Source of the DNA: Rhodobacteraceae bacterium LMO-JJ12
GTDB taxonomy: Bacteria > Pseudomonadota > Alphaproteobacteria > Rhodobacterales > Rhodobacteraceae
DNA: 64,000 nucleotides
Direction of reading: 5' to 3'
Assembly: GCA_021555075.1 (NCBI GenBank)
Contig: JAKGBX010000001.1
Coordinates: 930,001 to 994,000, forward strand
Shown in pieces: positions 17,897 to 25,365 of this stretch (position 1 is its first letter; every line of letters begins with the position of its first letter). Made by a program: the position numbers and the translations under genes. Below the pieces are notes generated by a model. The model worked only from the letters and a program-made list of their open reading frames with translations. It ran no database searches and was not told the DNA's origin.

Positions 17897-18685
17897 TCAG
17901 ACATGGCCGATTGCGTCAAGGAAACCGGTGAGGGCGGCGGCGTATTCGCCCGGTTTTTCAACACAAGGCAGGTGGCCGGCGCGGCGGATCAGATGAAATT
18001 TCGAACCGGGGATCAGATCGACGGTTTCACGCACCAGATCGGGCGGAGTTGATCCGTCTTCGCTGCCGGCGATGCCCAGGGTGGGCAGGCGCAGGCCCGA
18101 GGTGGGCGTATAGAAATCGGTGCCCGAAATTGCGGCCATACAGCCAATATAGCCCTCGGACGGTTGGCGGGTGAGCATGTTGCGCCACGCGGCGCATTCT
18201 GGCGTGGCGCGAAAGTCGCGCGAGAACCAGCGCTGCATCGTGGCATCGGCCAGCGCCTCGATGCCATCGGCGCGGGCTGTTCTGATGCGATCCTGCCACA
18301 TTGCGGGCTGACCGATTTTCGCGCCGGTATTGGACAGCACCAGGGCGCGCACGAGATCGAGCCGCTTGATGGCCAGCCCCTGTGCGATCATGCCACCGAT
18401 CGAGAGGCCGACAAAGACGCATTCGCGGATCTGGAGAAGATCGAGCAGACCTTCGGCGTCGCGCACCAGCGTGCCCATGGAATAGGGACCGGGCGGGCAG
18501 GAGGAAAGACCGTGACCGCGCAGGTCATAGCGCAGCAGGCGCAGGCCTTGGGGAAGATGCGGGATCAGCGCGTCCCAGAGCCGCAAGTCGGTGCCGAGCG
18601 AATTGGCAAAGACCACCACGGGGCCGTCTTGGGGCCCATCGAGCCTGTAGTGAAGCGAAACATCGCCGAGTTCGGCCATTTGCAT
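17897..18685 (-). CDS. pcaD: 3-oxoadipate enol-lactonase
   Basis: Alpha/beta hydrolase of 262 residues that hydrolyses beta-ketoadipate enol-lactone to beta-ketoadipate in the protocatechuate branch. It has the family pattern VVFANSLGTDLRLWD (oxyanion region), LLRYDLRGHGLSS, nucleophile FVGLSIGGMIAQG (S95) and a C-terminal RRAGHLPCVEKP with the catalytic His. The length fits. No other pca genes are nearby, so it is either an orphan copy or a paralogue with another lactone substrate. Confidence 0.85.
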   Translation of the reverse strand: MQMAELGDVSLHYRLDGPQDGPVVVFANSLGTDLRLWDALIPHLPQGLRLLRYDLRGHGLSSCPPGPYSMGTLVRDAEGLLDLLQIRECVFVGLSIGGMIAQGLAIKRLDLVRALVLSNTGAKIGQPAMWQDRIRTARADGIEALADATMQRWFSRDFRATPECAAWRNMLTRQPSEGYIGCMAAISGTDFYTPTSGLRLPTLGIAGSEDGSTPPDLVRETVDLIPGSKFHLIRRAGHLPCVEKPGEYAAALTGFLDAIGHV

Positions 18686-18780
18686 GCGGGCGGTTCCTTT
18701 GCGCGAGGGAAGGTGCGTGCAGAGATAGCGCGCTGCAAGCCGATGTCAAACCCGATGGGGGGGTGGTTCGGCTCAAGGCT

Positions 18781-18861
18781 TCAATGCGAAATGACCGCCA
18801 ACCCTGTCAGCACAATCAGCCCGCCCTCCGCATCACGCGGCCCCAAACCCTCGCCGATGAG
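18781..18861 (-). pseudogene. Possible remnant of a DMT/EamA transporter C-terminus
   Basis: In the 242-base gap between pcaD and the dehydratase gene, the minus strand reads IGEGLGPRDAEGGLIVLTG then LAVISH and a stop. This resembles the last helix of EamA/DMT permeases (pattern GEPLSP..LGGALILAG). A TGA lies two codons before it, and no upstream part is present. It may be a decayed gene end or chance. Confidence 0.35.
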
Positions 18862-18886
18862 TCAAGCATTCCTTACGCAGGGCAGC

Positions 18887-18914
18887 GTTCTTTGCAGATA
18901 TCCCCAGCGGAGGC
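18887..18914 (+). repeat. Dispersed intergenic element, copy 2
   Basis: The sequence TTCTTTGCAGATATCCCC followed by AGCGGAGGC matches the minus-strand reading of copy 1 at 7131-7163. The core ATATCCCC-GC-GGAGGC is shared with 15 of 17 positions identical. It lies just 13 bases beyond the stop of the dehydratase gene. Confidence 0.5.
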
Positions 18915-18927
18915 ATTGAATCTTTTC

Positions 18928-19905
18928 TTATGTGCCCTCGAATGTCGTCAGCGCACGCATGAAGACTTCAGGATCGACATTTCCGCCGGTCGCAACTGCG
19001 ATCACGGCGTCGCCTTTGATCTCCTTGGGGTGGAACAAAGCCGCCGCCAGAGAGACCGCGCCGCCGGGTTCGAGCACGATCTTGAGGCGCAGGAAGGCAA
19101 GCGCCATGGCACGCAGGACTTCGTCTTCGCTGACCACGATGCCGGGGCCGCAGAGCCGGGCCATGATCGGAAAGGTGAGTTGCCCGGGTTCCGGCGTTAT
19201 GATCGCATCGCAGAGCGAACCGGAGAGCCGGGTGTTGCGCTCGATTTGCCCGGATACGAGCGAGCGGGTGGTGTCGTCGAACTCTTCCGGCTCGCAGGGG
19301 CGCGCGCGCAGGCCGGGGGCGTCGGCCTCAAGTGCGAGTGCGATCCCCGAGGTCAGCCCGCCGCCGCCGCAATTGACCAGCACATCGGCGCACTCAATGC
19401 CTTCCTTGGCGGCTTGCGCGGCAATTTCCAGGCCGCAGGTGCCTTGCCCGGCGATGACCTGAGGCTCATCGAAGGGTTTGACCAGGGTGAGGCCGCGTTC
19501 ACGTGCCAACCGTGCGCCGATGGCATCGCGATCTTCGGTTGCACGCTCGTAAAGCACCACCTGGGCACCGAGCGCGCGGGTGTTGTCGATTTTCAGTTTC
19601 GGCGCGTCGGAAGGCATGATGATGACAGAGGGCACGCCATGAAGGCTGGCGGCGCGGGCTACGCCCTGGGCGTGGTTGCCCGAGGAAAACGCGATGACGC
19701 CGCGTGCGCGGGTTTCGCTGTCGAGCGCGGAGAGCGCCGACCAGCCGCCGCGAAACTTGAAGCTGCCGGTATGTTGCAGGCATTCGGATTTCACGAAAAG
19801 CCGCCGTCCTGCGATCTCGTCAAGAAACGGCGATGAAAGGAGCGGCGTGCAGCGGCTGTGGCCTTCAAGCCGCTGGGCGGCGGCGCGGATCATTTCGATA
19901 TTCAC
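18928..19905 (-). CDS. Threonine/serine dehydratase-family PLP enzyme
   Basis: Fold type II PLP enzyme of 325 residues. The Schiff-base lysine is in LQHTGSFKFRGG (K50), the phosphate-binding glycine loop is NCGGGGLTSG, and SSGNHAQGVA binds the substrate. Members are threonine ammonia-lyases, serine racemases or hydroxyaspartate dehydratases. There is no C-terminal ACT domain, so it is a catabolic rather than biosynthetic form. I place the start at GTG 19905: it overlaps the upstream stop (GTGA) and has GGAG 5 bases before it. The in-frame ATG at 19920 is the alternative. Confidence 0.88.
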   Translation of the reverse strand: MNIEMIRAAAQRLEGHSRCTPLLSSPFLDEIAGRRLFVKSECLQHTGSFKFRGGWSALSALDSETRARGVIAFSSGNHAQGVARAASLHGVPSVIIMPSDAPKLKIDNTRALGAQVVLYERATEDRDAIGARLARERGLTLVKPFDEPQVIAGQGTCGLEIAAQAAKEGIECADVLVNCGGGGLTSGIALALEADAPGLRARPCEPEEFDDTTRSLVSGQIERNTRLSGSLCDAIITPEPGQLTFPIMARLCGPGIVVSEDEVLRAMALAFLRLKIVLEPGGAVSLAAALFHPKEIKGDAVIAVATGGNVDPEVFMRALTTFEGT

Positions 19906-20720
19906 AACAGCTCCAACCATTTGTGCAGGGCGGCGAGGCTTGCGGGCTCGTCGAGATAGGGGATATGGCCGCGATCCGGGATGATTGCGGCGATCATGTC
20001 GGGGCGGCGGCGCTGCATCTCGTCAAAGCTGCTTTGCATAAGGATGTTCGAGCCTGCACCGCGCAACGCGCAGAGCGGCAGGCCCTGCAAGGTATCAAAC
20101 AGCGGCCAGAGATCGGGCAGCGGCGTGTCCTTGCCCGCCAGCACCGCCTCGCGCAGGGCGGGGTCGTAGGTGATTTTCAGCCCTTCCGGGGTTTCATCGT
20201 AAAGGCGTGTGATCTCTTCGTGAAACCGGCTGGTTGGTACCTTGTCAAAGCCGTGGATCGCTTCGGGCCAGACCGCCAGCAGCGCGGCGTGGGTCTTGTA
20301 CGACGGATTACGGCCGATATAGGTATAGATGTTTTCCAGCCCGCGGGGGTCAAGTTCGGGGCCGACATCGTTAAGGGCTACGCCAAGCAGCCGGTCGTGG
20401 GACGTTGCGGCCAGTGTCATGGCAATCATGCCGCCGCGCGAGGTGCCGAGGATGGCGGCTTTTTCCAGGCCGAGATGATCGAGCAATTCGAGCGCATCGC
20501 GTGCCTCGACGGGAATCGTATAGCTGGCGGGGTCGGCCCATTGCGATTGCCCGCGACCGCGATAATCGAGCCGGATCAGGCGGGTATCGCGCAGATGCGG
20601 CGCGACAAAATCAAAATCGCGCCCGTCGCGGGTGAGGCCGGCAAGGCAGAGAAGCGGCGTGCCGGAGCCTTCATCGGTATAATGCAATCTGATGCCGTCG
20701 GAGCTTTGAAAATCGGGCAT
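19902..20720 (-). CDS. Alpha/beta hydrolase
   Basis: A 272-residue hydrolase with oxyanion motif LCLAGLTRDGRDFD, the segment RLIRLDYRGRGQS, nucleophile elbow LGTSRGGMIAMTLA and a C-terminal PDRGHIPYLDEP holding the catalytic His. ATG 20720 is favoured over GTG 20729 because AGGTGG lies about 7 bases upstream. It overlaps the dehydratase start by four bases and nearly abuts the dehalogenase stop, so the three genes form one transcript. Substrate unknown. Confidence 0.87.
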   Translation of the reverse strand: MPDFQSSDGIRLHYTDEGSGTPLLCLAGLTRDGRDFDFVAPHLRDTRLIRLDYRGRGQSQWADPASYTIPVEARDALELLDHLGLEKAAILGTSRGGMIAMTLAATSHDRLLGVALNDVGPELDPRGLENIYTYIGRNPSYKTHAALLAVWPEAIHGFDKVPTSRFHEEITRLYDETPEGLKITYDPALREAVLAGKDTPLPDLWPLFDTLQGLPLCALRGAGSNILMQSSFDEMQRRRPDMIAAIIPDRGHIPYLDEPASLAALHKWLELL

Positions 20721-20721
20721 G

Positions 20722-21408
20722 TCAGCCACCTGTCAGGTCGGGGATGGTTGTGAGATCGGACAGGATGTGATGCGGTTTGCCGGGCAGACGGTCGACCGGT
20801 TCACCCGCACGGTTGACCCAGGCGGTGATGAAGCCGAACGCCGAGGCAGAGGCAACATCCCAGCCGTTGGATGATACGAACAACACTTCGTCGCGGCGGC
20901 AGTCAAAGCGGTTTTCCACAAGCTCGTAGACCGCGGCGGCGGGTTTGAAGACACCGACCGACTGCACCGAGAGCACATCGTCGAGAAGCCCGTCGAGGCC
21001 GGCGGATTGCACCGCGCCATCCAGCATCTCGGGCGAGCCATTGGACAGGATTGCGGTGTTGAACCCCTTGTCTTTGAGTGTGGCCAGCATGGCGGGCACC
21101 TCGGGAAATGCCGAAAGCTCCCAGTAGAGCTGCAACAGCCGGGCGCGCAGGGTGGCGTCGCCGCCCAGACCGCAGGCTTCCATCGCCCAGTCGAGCCCGT
21201 CTTGGGTGACGGTCCAGAAATCGGTGTGATGGCCTGTGACGGCGCGCAGCCAGGAATATTGCAGCTGTTTGGCGCGCCAATGCGCGGCCAGTTCGGGCCA
21301 GCGCTCTGCGAGCGCCTCGGCTCCGGGTTCGCCCGCGGCCTCGCGCGCGGCGGCGGCAACATCGAACAGTGTTCCGTAGGCGTCGAAGACGGCGGTGGTG
21401 ATGGCCAT
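20722..21408 (-). CDS. (S)-2-haloacid dehalogenase, type II
   Basis: HAD-superfamily hydrolase of 228 residues. All catalytic positions of L-2-haloacid dehalogenases can be aligned: nucleophile D9 in FDAYGTLFD, Arg in WRAKQLQYSWLR (R45), SNGSPEML, Lys and Tyr in GVFKPAAAVYE, and SSNGWDVASA. It should displace halide from short 2-haloalkanoates to give hydroxy acids. The start ATG 21408 has GGAAA upstream; a longer frame to 21444 lacks support. It is first of a three-gene minus-strand set with a hydrolase and a dehydratase. Confidence 0.9.
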   Translation of the reverse strand: MAITTAVFDAYGTLFDVAAAAREAAGEPGAEALAERWPELAAHWRAKQLQYSWLRAVTGHHTDFWTVTQDGLDWAMEACGLGGDATLRARLLQLYWELSAFPEVPAMLATLKDKGFNTAILSNGSPEMLDGAVQSAGLDGLLDDVLSVQSVGVFKPAAAVYELVENRFDCRRDEVLFVSSNGWDVASASAFGFITAWVNRAGEPVDRLPGKPHHILSDLTTIPDLTGG

Positions 21409-21596
21409 TGGTTTTTCCTTCCTTGCCAGAGTGCAAGGTGCCACGCGGCCGCGCAGGAGGGAAGGGCAAGCGCGCGGAAATGTCGCGTGCGCCAGAGAGT
21501 TGTTTGCAAGGCGTGGGCGAGGCCGTTAGGTTGCGGGCTTTATTTCATGTGCGGAAGACCCGCACGCAACACAAGATGAGAAGGAGGGTCGCGAGA

Positions 21597-22025
21597 ATGA
21601 CCGAGATCAAACAAGGCGATACCGTGCGTATTCACTACACCGGCACCTTGACCGACGGCAGCGTATTTGATTCGAGCGAAGGGCGCGATCCGCTGGAATT
21701 CACCTTTGGCGAAGGTCAGATTATTCCGGGCCTCGAGACGGGTCTTGAGGGCATGAGTGTCGGCGACAAGCGGGTGGTGGAAGTTCCCACCGAGCAGGCT
21801 TATGGCCCTGTCGTGCCGGAAGCGCGCCAACCGGTGCCACGTGGGGATATCCCCGCCGAGATTCCGATGGAGTTGGGCACGCAGGTGCAGGCCCAGAACG
21901 AAGAAGGCCAGGTGATGACCCTGACCATTTTCGAAGTGACCGAGACGCATGTTGTGCTTGATGCCAACCATCCGCTGGCAGGCCAGGATCTGACATTTGA
22001 TGTCGAGTTGGTTGAAATCGCCTGA
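21597..22025 (+). CDS. FKBP-type peptidyl-prolyl isomerase, SlyD-like
   Basis: A 142-residue proline isomerase. The FKBP domain reads VRIHYTGTLTDGSVFDSSEG, then FTFGEGQIIPGLETGLEGM, and it has the inserted-flap part (about 70-125) of SlyD proteins, ending HPLAGQDLTFDVELVEI. The His/Cys-rich metal tail of E. coli SlyD is absent. The start ATG 21597 has AAGGAGGG upstream. It is a cytosolic folding factor. Confidence 0.93.
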   Translation: MTEIKQGDTVRIHYTGTLTDGSVFDSSEGRDPLEFTFGEGQIIPGLETGLEGMSVGDKRVVEVPTEQAYGPVVPEARQPVPRGDIPAEIPMELGTQVQAQNEEGQVMTLTIFEVTETHVVLDANHPLAGQDLTFDVELVEIA

Positions 22026-22096
22026 GGCTGTCATCTGCGATCTGACGTGGTAGACTTGCGGGCGTAAGCCCTGTCAATGCTTCAGAGGATCGCGTC

Positions 22097-22681
22097 ATGT
22101 CAGTTATCGAGACCATCATCGCCCGGATCCGCGAGTTGCAAAACGAGTTGGAGGCGGAGCTGGCCAAGCGCGGCGAGGCCCTCCGCTATCGGTTGGAAAA
22201 CGGCCGGGTGGTGTTTGAACGCGATACGCTGCAGCGTCATCGACGATTGCGTGTGGGGCTTGCGGATTTCCTCAAGCGTACGCGGCCACTTGTGGTTTTG
22301 ACGGCACCGGTGATCTATGCCTTGATCGTGCCTTTCGTGTTGCTTGATCTCAGCGTCTGGATTTACCAGACGATTTGTTTTCCGGTTTATGGAATTCCGA
22401 AAGTGCCGCGGCGCGAGCATATCCGCATAGATCGCCACAAGCTGGCTTATCTGAACGGGTTGCAGAAGCTGAATTGCGTTTATTGCGGCTATGGCAACGG
22501 GGTGATTGCCTATGCGCGCGAGGTGGCCGGGCGCACCGAGGCGTATTGGTGTCCGATCAAACATGCCGGTGGGGTGAGCGATCCGCACCCGCATTATGCG
22601 GAATTCATCGATTTTGGCGATGCCGAGGGGTTTGTCGAAAACAGCGAGCACCTTCGTGAGAAGATGAAACGCGACGCGTAA
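22097..22681 (+). CDS. Conserved hypothetical membrane protein with CxxC motif
   Basis: Unrecognised 194-residue protein. Residues 1-60 are a charged, partly coiled segment (IRELQNELEAELAKRGEAL). Residues 64-100 form one hydrophobic hairpin or two short membrane segments. The C-terminal domain carries CVYCGYGNG (C127, C130) and YWCPIKH (C152, H156), a possible metal or Fe-S site. It follows the FKBP gene by 71 bases. I cannot assign a function. Confidence 0.8.
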   Translation: MSVIETIIARIRELQNELEAELAKRGEALRYRLENGRVVFERDTLQRHRRLRVGLADFLKRTRPLVVLTAPVIYALIVPFVLLDLSVWIYQTICFPVYGIPKVPRREHIRIDRHKLAYLNGLQKLNCVYCGYGNGVIAYAREVAGRTEAYWCPIKHAGGVSDPHPHYAEFIDFGDAEGFVENSEHLREKMKRDA

Positions 22682-22862
22682 TACCGCCAGATCGAGACGC
22701 CTGCGGCGTCGCAGGTTGCGCTTGCCCCTGCCTTTGGCCGGGACACGCGGTTGGGCGCGGGCGGTTGCGGCGCGTGATCGTCTGTTGAAGGTGCGACAGG
22801 AGGGGGCGGAGTGGGAAGCTGCCCCACGTCCCGGGATGTTTCAGGTCAGAGGAGGCCGGGAC

Positions 22863-23855
22863 TCAGGCGCAGTCGAGCAGGATCGCGCCGTGGCGGCCGG
22901 CACGTTCGACGGCCTGATGGGCCTTGGTGCATTGTGCCAGCGGGTAGGTGGCATGGATGCGTGACGTGAGGGCGCCGCCGGTGAGGGCGTCATGGAGTTG
23001 CGCAATGCGCTGGGCGCGCTCCTCGGGTGGCAGGATGTAGATCAGCGTTATGTCGATCTTGAGCGCCTTGAAGAGCAGCGGGCCGAAATCGAGCTTTGGG
23101 GCCATTTGCGCGGCGGAGCCGTAGGCTGCGATGGTGGAGAGCGGCGCCATGACCTGGGCCAGCGTGTCGATGTTGCGCCCGAATTCGCACTCGACGGCGC
23201 GCTCCAGAGGGCGGCCATCGTTGGCGTCGAGGATGTCTTCGGCCAGTGTCGGCGAGCGGTAGTCGATCACCGCCGCGGCTCCGGCCTCGTGGCTGTGCTT
23301 GGTCGAGGTGCCGGGCGATGCGGTGGCGATGACCTTGGCGCCGCCCCATTTTGCGAGCTGGATGGCGAGGTGGCCGACCGAGCCGCCACCACCAGAGACC
23401 AGCACGGTCTGGCCCTGGACCGAGCCGCCGCCGAATACGGTCTGCGCCGCTGTTAGCCCCGGAATGCCGAGCGTGGCGCCGGTATCAAAGCTGACGTCTT
23501 CGGGCAGCGCCACGGTCTGATCGGCGGGCAGGGCGATATGGCTGGCGGCGGTGCCATGGGCGCGTTGCCACTGTCCGTTCCAGATCCAGACACGTTCTCC
23601 CAGGCGCGATTGGGACACGCCTTCGCCCACGGCCTCGATCACGCCGGCGCCATCGGAATGGGGAATGATGAGCGGGAAGGCCGGCTCGGTCACGCCGGGG
23701 CGCGACCCGGCGCGGGCCTTGACGTCGGAGGGGTTCACGCCGGAACGGTGTAGCCGCACCAGTACTTCGCCGTTTGCCGGGTGGGGTGTGGGCACGTCGC
23801 GCAGGGTGAGCACATCTGCGGCGGGGCCGAATTTGGTATAGGCAATGGCGTGCAT
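22863..23855 (-). CDS. Zinc-type NADPH:quinone oxidoreductase
   Basis: Medium-chain reductase of 330 residues without the zinc ligands of true alcohol dehydrogenases. It has the quinone-reductase start AIAYTKFGPAADVL, the segment LHRSGVNPSDVKARAG and the nucleotide-binding motif VSGGGGSVGHLAIQLAKWGG. It reduces quinones or other electrophilic carbonyls with NADPH in the cytosol. It is monocistronic, with 180 bases free upstream of the convergent neighbour. Confidence 0.9.
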   Translation of the reverse strand: MHAIAYTKFGPAADVLTLRDVPTPHPANGEVLVRLHRSGVNPSDVKARAGSRPGVTEPAFPLIIPHSDGAGVIEAVGEGVSQSRLGERVWIWNGQWQRAHGTAASHIALPADQTVALPEDVSFDTGATLGIPGLTAAQTVFGGGSVQGQTVLVSGGGGSVGHLAIQLAKWGGAKVIATASPGTSTKHSHEAGAAAVIDYRSPTLAEDILDANDGRPLERAVECEFGRNIDTLAQVMAPLSTIAAYGSAAQMAPKLDFGPLLFKALKIDITLIYILPPEERAQRIAQLHDALTGGALTSRIHATYPLAQCTKAHQAVERAGRHGAILLDCA

Positions 23856-24004
23856 GGGGATCTCCGGCTGTGGTTGTGCGCAACCAGACCTAGAACCGGC
23901 GCAAGACGCAAGGGGGGTGTTGAGAGTATGCCTTGGGTACAGCCGCCGTCAGACGCGCGACGTTGCGTTTTCAAGTTGAAGCAGAGCCGGGGATCGCGGC
24001 GCCT

Positions 24005-24448
24005 TTACGTGCGGCGCAGGCGGATCACAACATCGACAGAAGCGATTTCGGCGCCTTCGGGCGCGGCTGGCATATTGGTGATATGCATGCGCTCGGTTGC
24101 GGCATCGGTCAGCGTGCCGGTGTCTTCCCAGAAGAAGTGCGGATGTTCGGTGGTATTGGTGTCGAAATAGCTTTTGGTGCCATCGACCGTGATTTCGCTC
24201 ATCAGGCCGGCCGCGCAGAAGGCGCGTAATGTATTGTAGACCGTTGCGAGCGAGACCTTGTCACCGCCATTGCACGCCGCCTCGAACAGGCTTTCGGCGG
24301 TGACATGGCGATGCTGGCCATCGCCGACCAGAAGTGTTGCCAATGTCATGCGTTGACGGGTCGGACGCAGGCCCGCGCCGCGAAGCCAGTCACCGCCCCG
24401 CTTTTCGGCAAGCTGCGTTTCAACATTCACCGGCGTTTCCAAATTCAT
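24005..24448 (-). CDS. irr: Iron response regulator Irr (Fur family)
   Basis: A 147-residue Fur-superfamily regulator. The start of the DNA-binding domain is WLRGAGLRPTRQRMTLATLL and the recognition helix is VSLATVYNTLRAF, both typical of Irr. The dimerisation domain reads VDGTKSYFDTNTTEHPHFF (H102, H104), a reduced form of the HHH haem-sensitive motif of rhizobial Irr. In alphaproteobacteria Irr controls haem synthesis and iron use. It is divergent from fabA with 196 bases between, the usual neighbour in Rhodobacterales. Confidence 0.92.
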   Translation of the reverse strand: MNLETPVNVETQLAEKRGGDWLRGAGLRPTRQRMTLATLLVGDGQHRHVTAESLFEAACNGGDKVSLATVYNTLRAFCAAGLMSEITVDGTKSYFDTNTTEHPHFFWEDTGTLTDAATERMHITNMPAAPEGAEIASVDVVIRLRRT

Positions 24449-24644
24449 TCCTCATTCTCCCCTGGCCCCTTGGTCGCTGGGGCCGCTTGGAAGGTAATAT
24501 AGGGGTTGAAGCGGGGTGTATTCAATTAGTTTCAGCCCGAAGATGTCGCAGAGGGCTGTACGAAGGCGGTCTTGCAGAGCCACTCGGGCGAATGCTAGAG
24601 GGGGTAGACCGATAAAATGGCGAAGGCAAAGGACCGCAAAACTG

Positions 24645-25154
24645 ATGGCCCAATATCCGAGCAGCTTCACCCGTGACGACCTGTTGAAATGCGCCCGTGG
24701 AGAGCTTTTTGGCCCTGGCAATGCGCAGCTTCCTGAGCCGCCGATGCTTATGATGGACCGGATCACGGATATTTCCGGCGATGGCGGAGCGCATGGCAAG
24801 GGTCATGTCGTGGCCGAGTTCGATATCAAGCCTGACCTGTGGTTCTTTGAGTGTCACTTCCCGGGCAATCCGATCATGCCCGGCTGTCTGGGGCTTGATG
24901 GGCTGTGGCAGTTGACCGGGTTCAACCTTGGCTGGCGTGGCTGGCCCGGGCGCGGCTATGCGCTGGGTGTTGGCGAAGTGAAGCTGAAGGGGATGGTGCG
25001 CCCTGACCGCAAGATGCTGACCTACAAGATTGATTTCACCAAGGCGATTCAGACGCGTCGCCTGACCATGGGCGTGGCCGACGGGATCGTCGAAGCCGAT
25101 GGCGAGGTGATCTATGAGGTCAAGGATATGAAGGTCGCCCTGAGCGAAAGCTAA
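24645..25154 (+). CDS. fabA: 3-hydroxydecanoyl-ACP dehydratase/isomerase
   Basis: Hot-dog-fold enzyme of 169 residues that dehydrates 3-hydroxydecanoyl-ACP and isomerises the trans-2 to the cis-3 double bond, starting unsaturated fatty acid synthesis. Catalytic His71 is in [13 protein letters not shown] and Asp85 in [10 protein letters not shown], as in E. coli. The start ATG 24645 gives [14 protein letters not shown]. Its partner fabB is separated from it by a minus-strand NOR-like gene. Confidence 0.96.
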   Translation: MAQYPSSFTRDDLLKCARGELFGPGNAQLPEPPMLMMDRITDISGDGGAHGKGHVVAEFDIKPDLWFFECHFPGNPIMPGCLGLDGLWQLTGFNLGWRGWPGRGYALGVGEVKLKGMVRPDRKMLTYKIDFTKAIQTRRLTMGVADGIVEADGEVIYEVKDMKVALSES

Positions 25155-25365
25155 AGGCGCAGGAAGGGTCGAGTATTCCCCTGACTTCGCGGCCGAATTG
25201 CGCCCGTTAATACCTGCTCTCCTGGTAATCCCGCGAAAACGCGCCCGGATAATGAAGGGCTGACTCCACAAACATTTCAGGCAAGTAATGGCGGCGCTTT
25301 CGCCCGACCTGGGGGGCGCTTGTCTGCGCGAGTCCCTTTGGCCGGGCGAAAGTTTTGTTTCTGGT

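Noticed and set aside
18382-19836. 484-codon open frame on the plus strand
   Set aside because: It spans the antisense of pcaD, a non-coding gap and the dehydratase gene. The composition is shadow-like.
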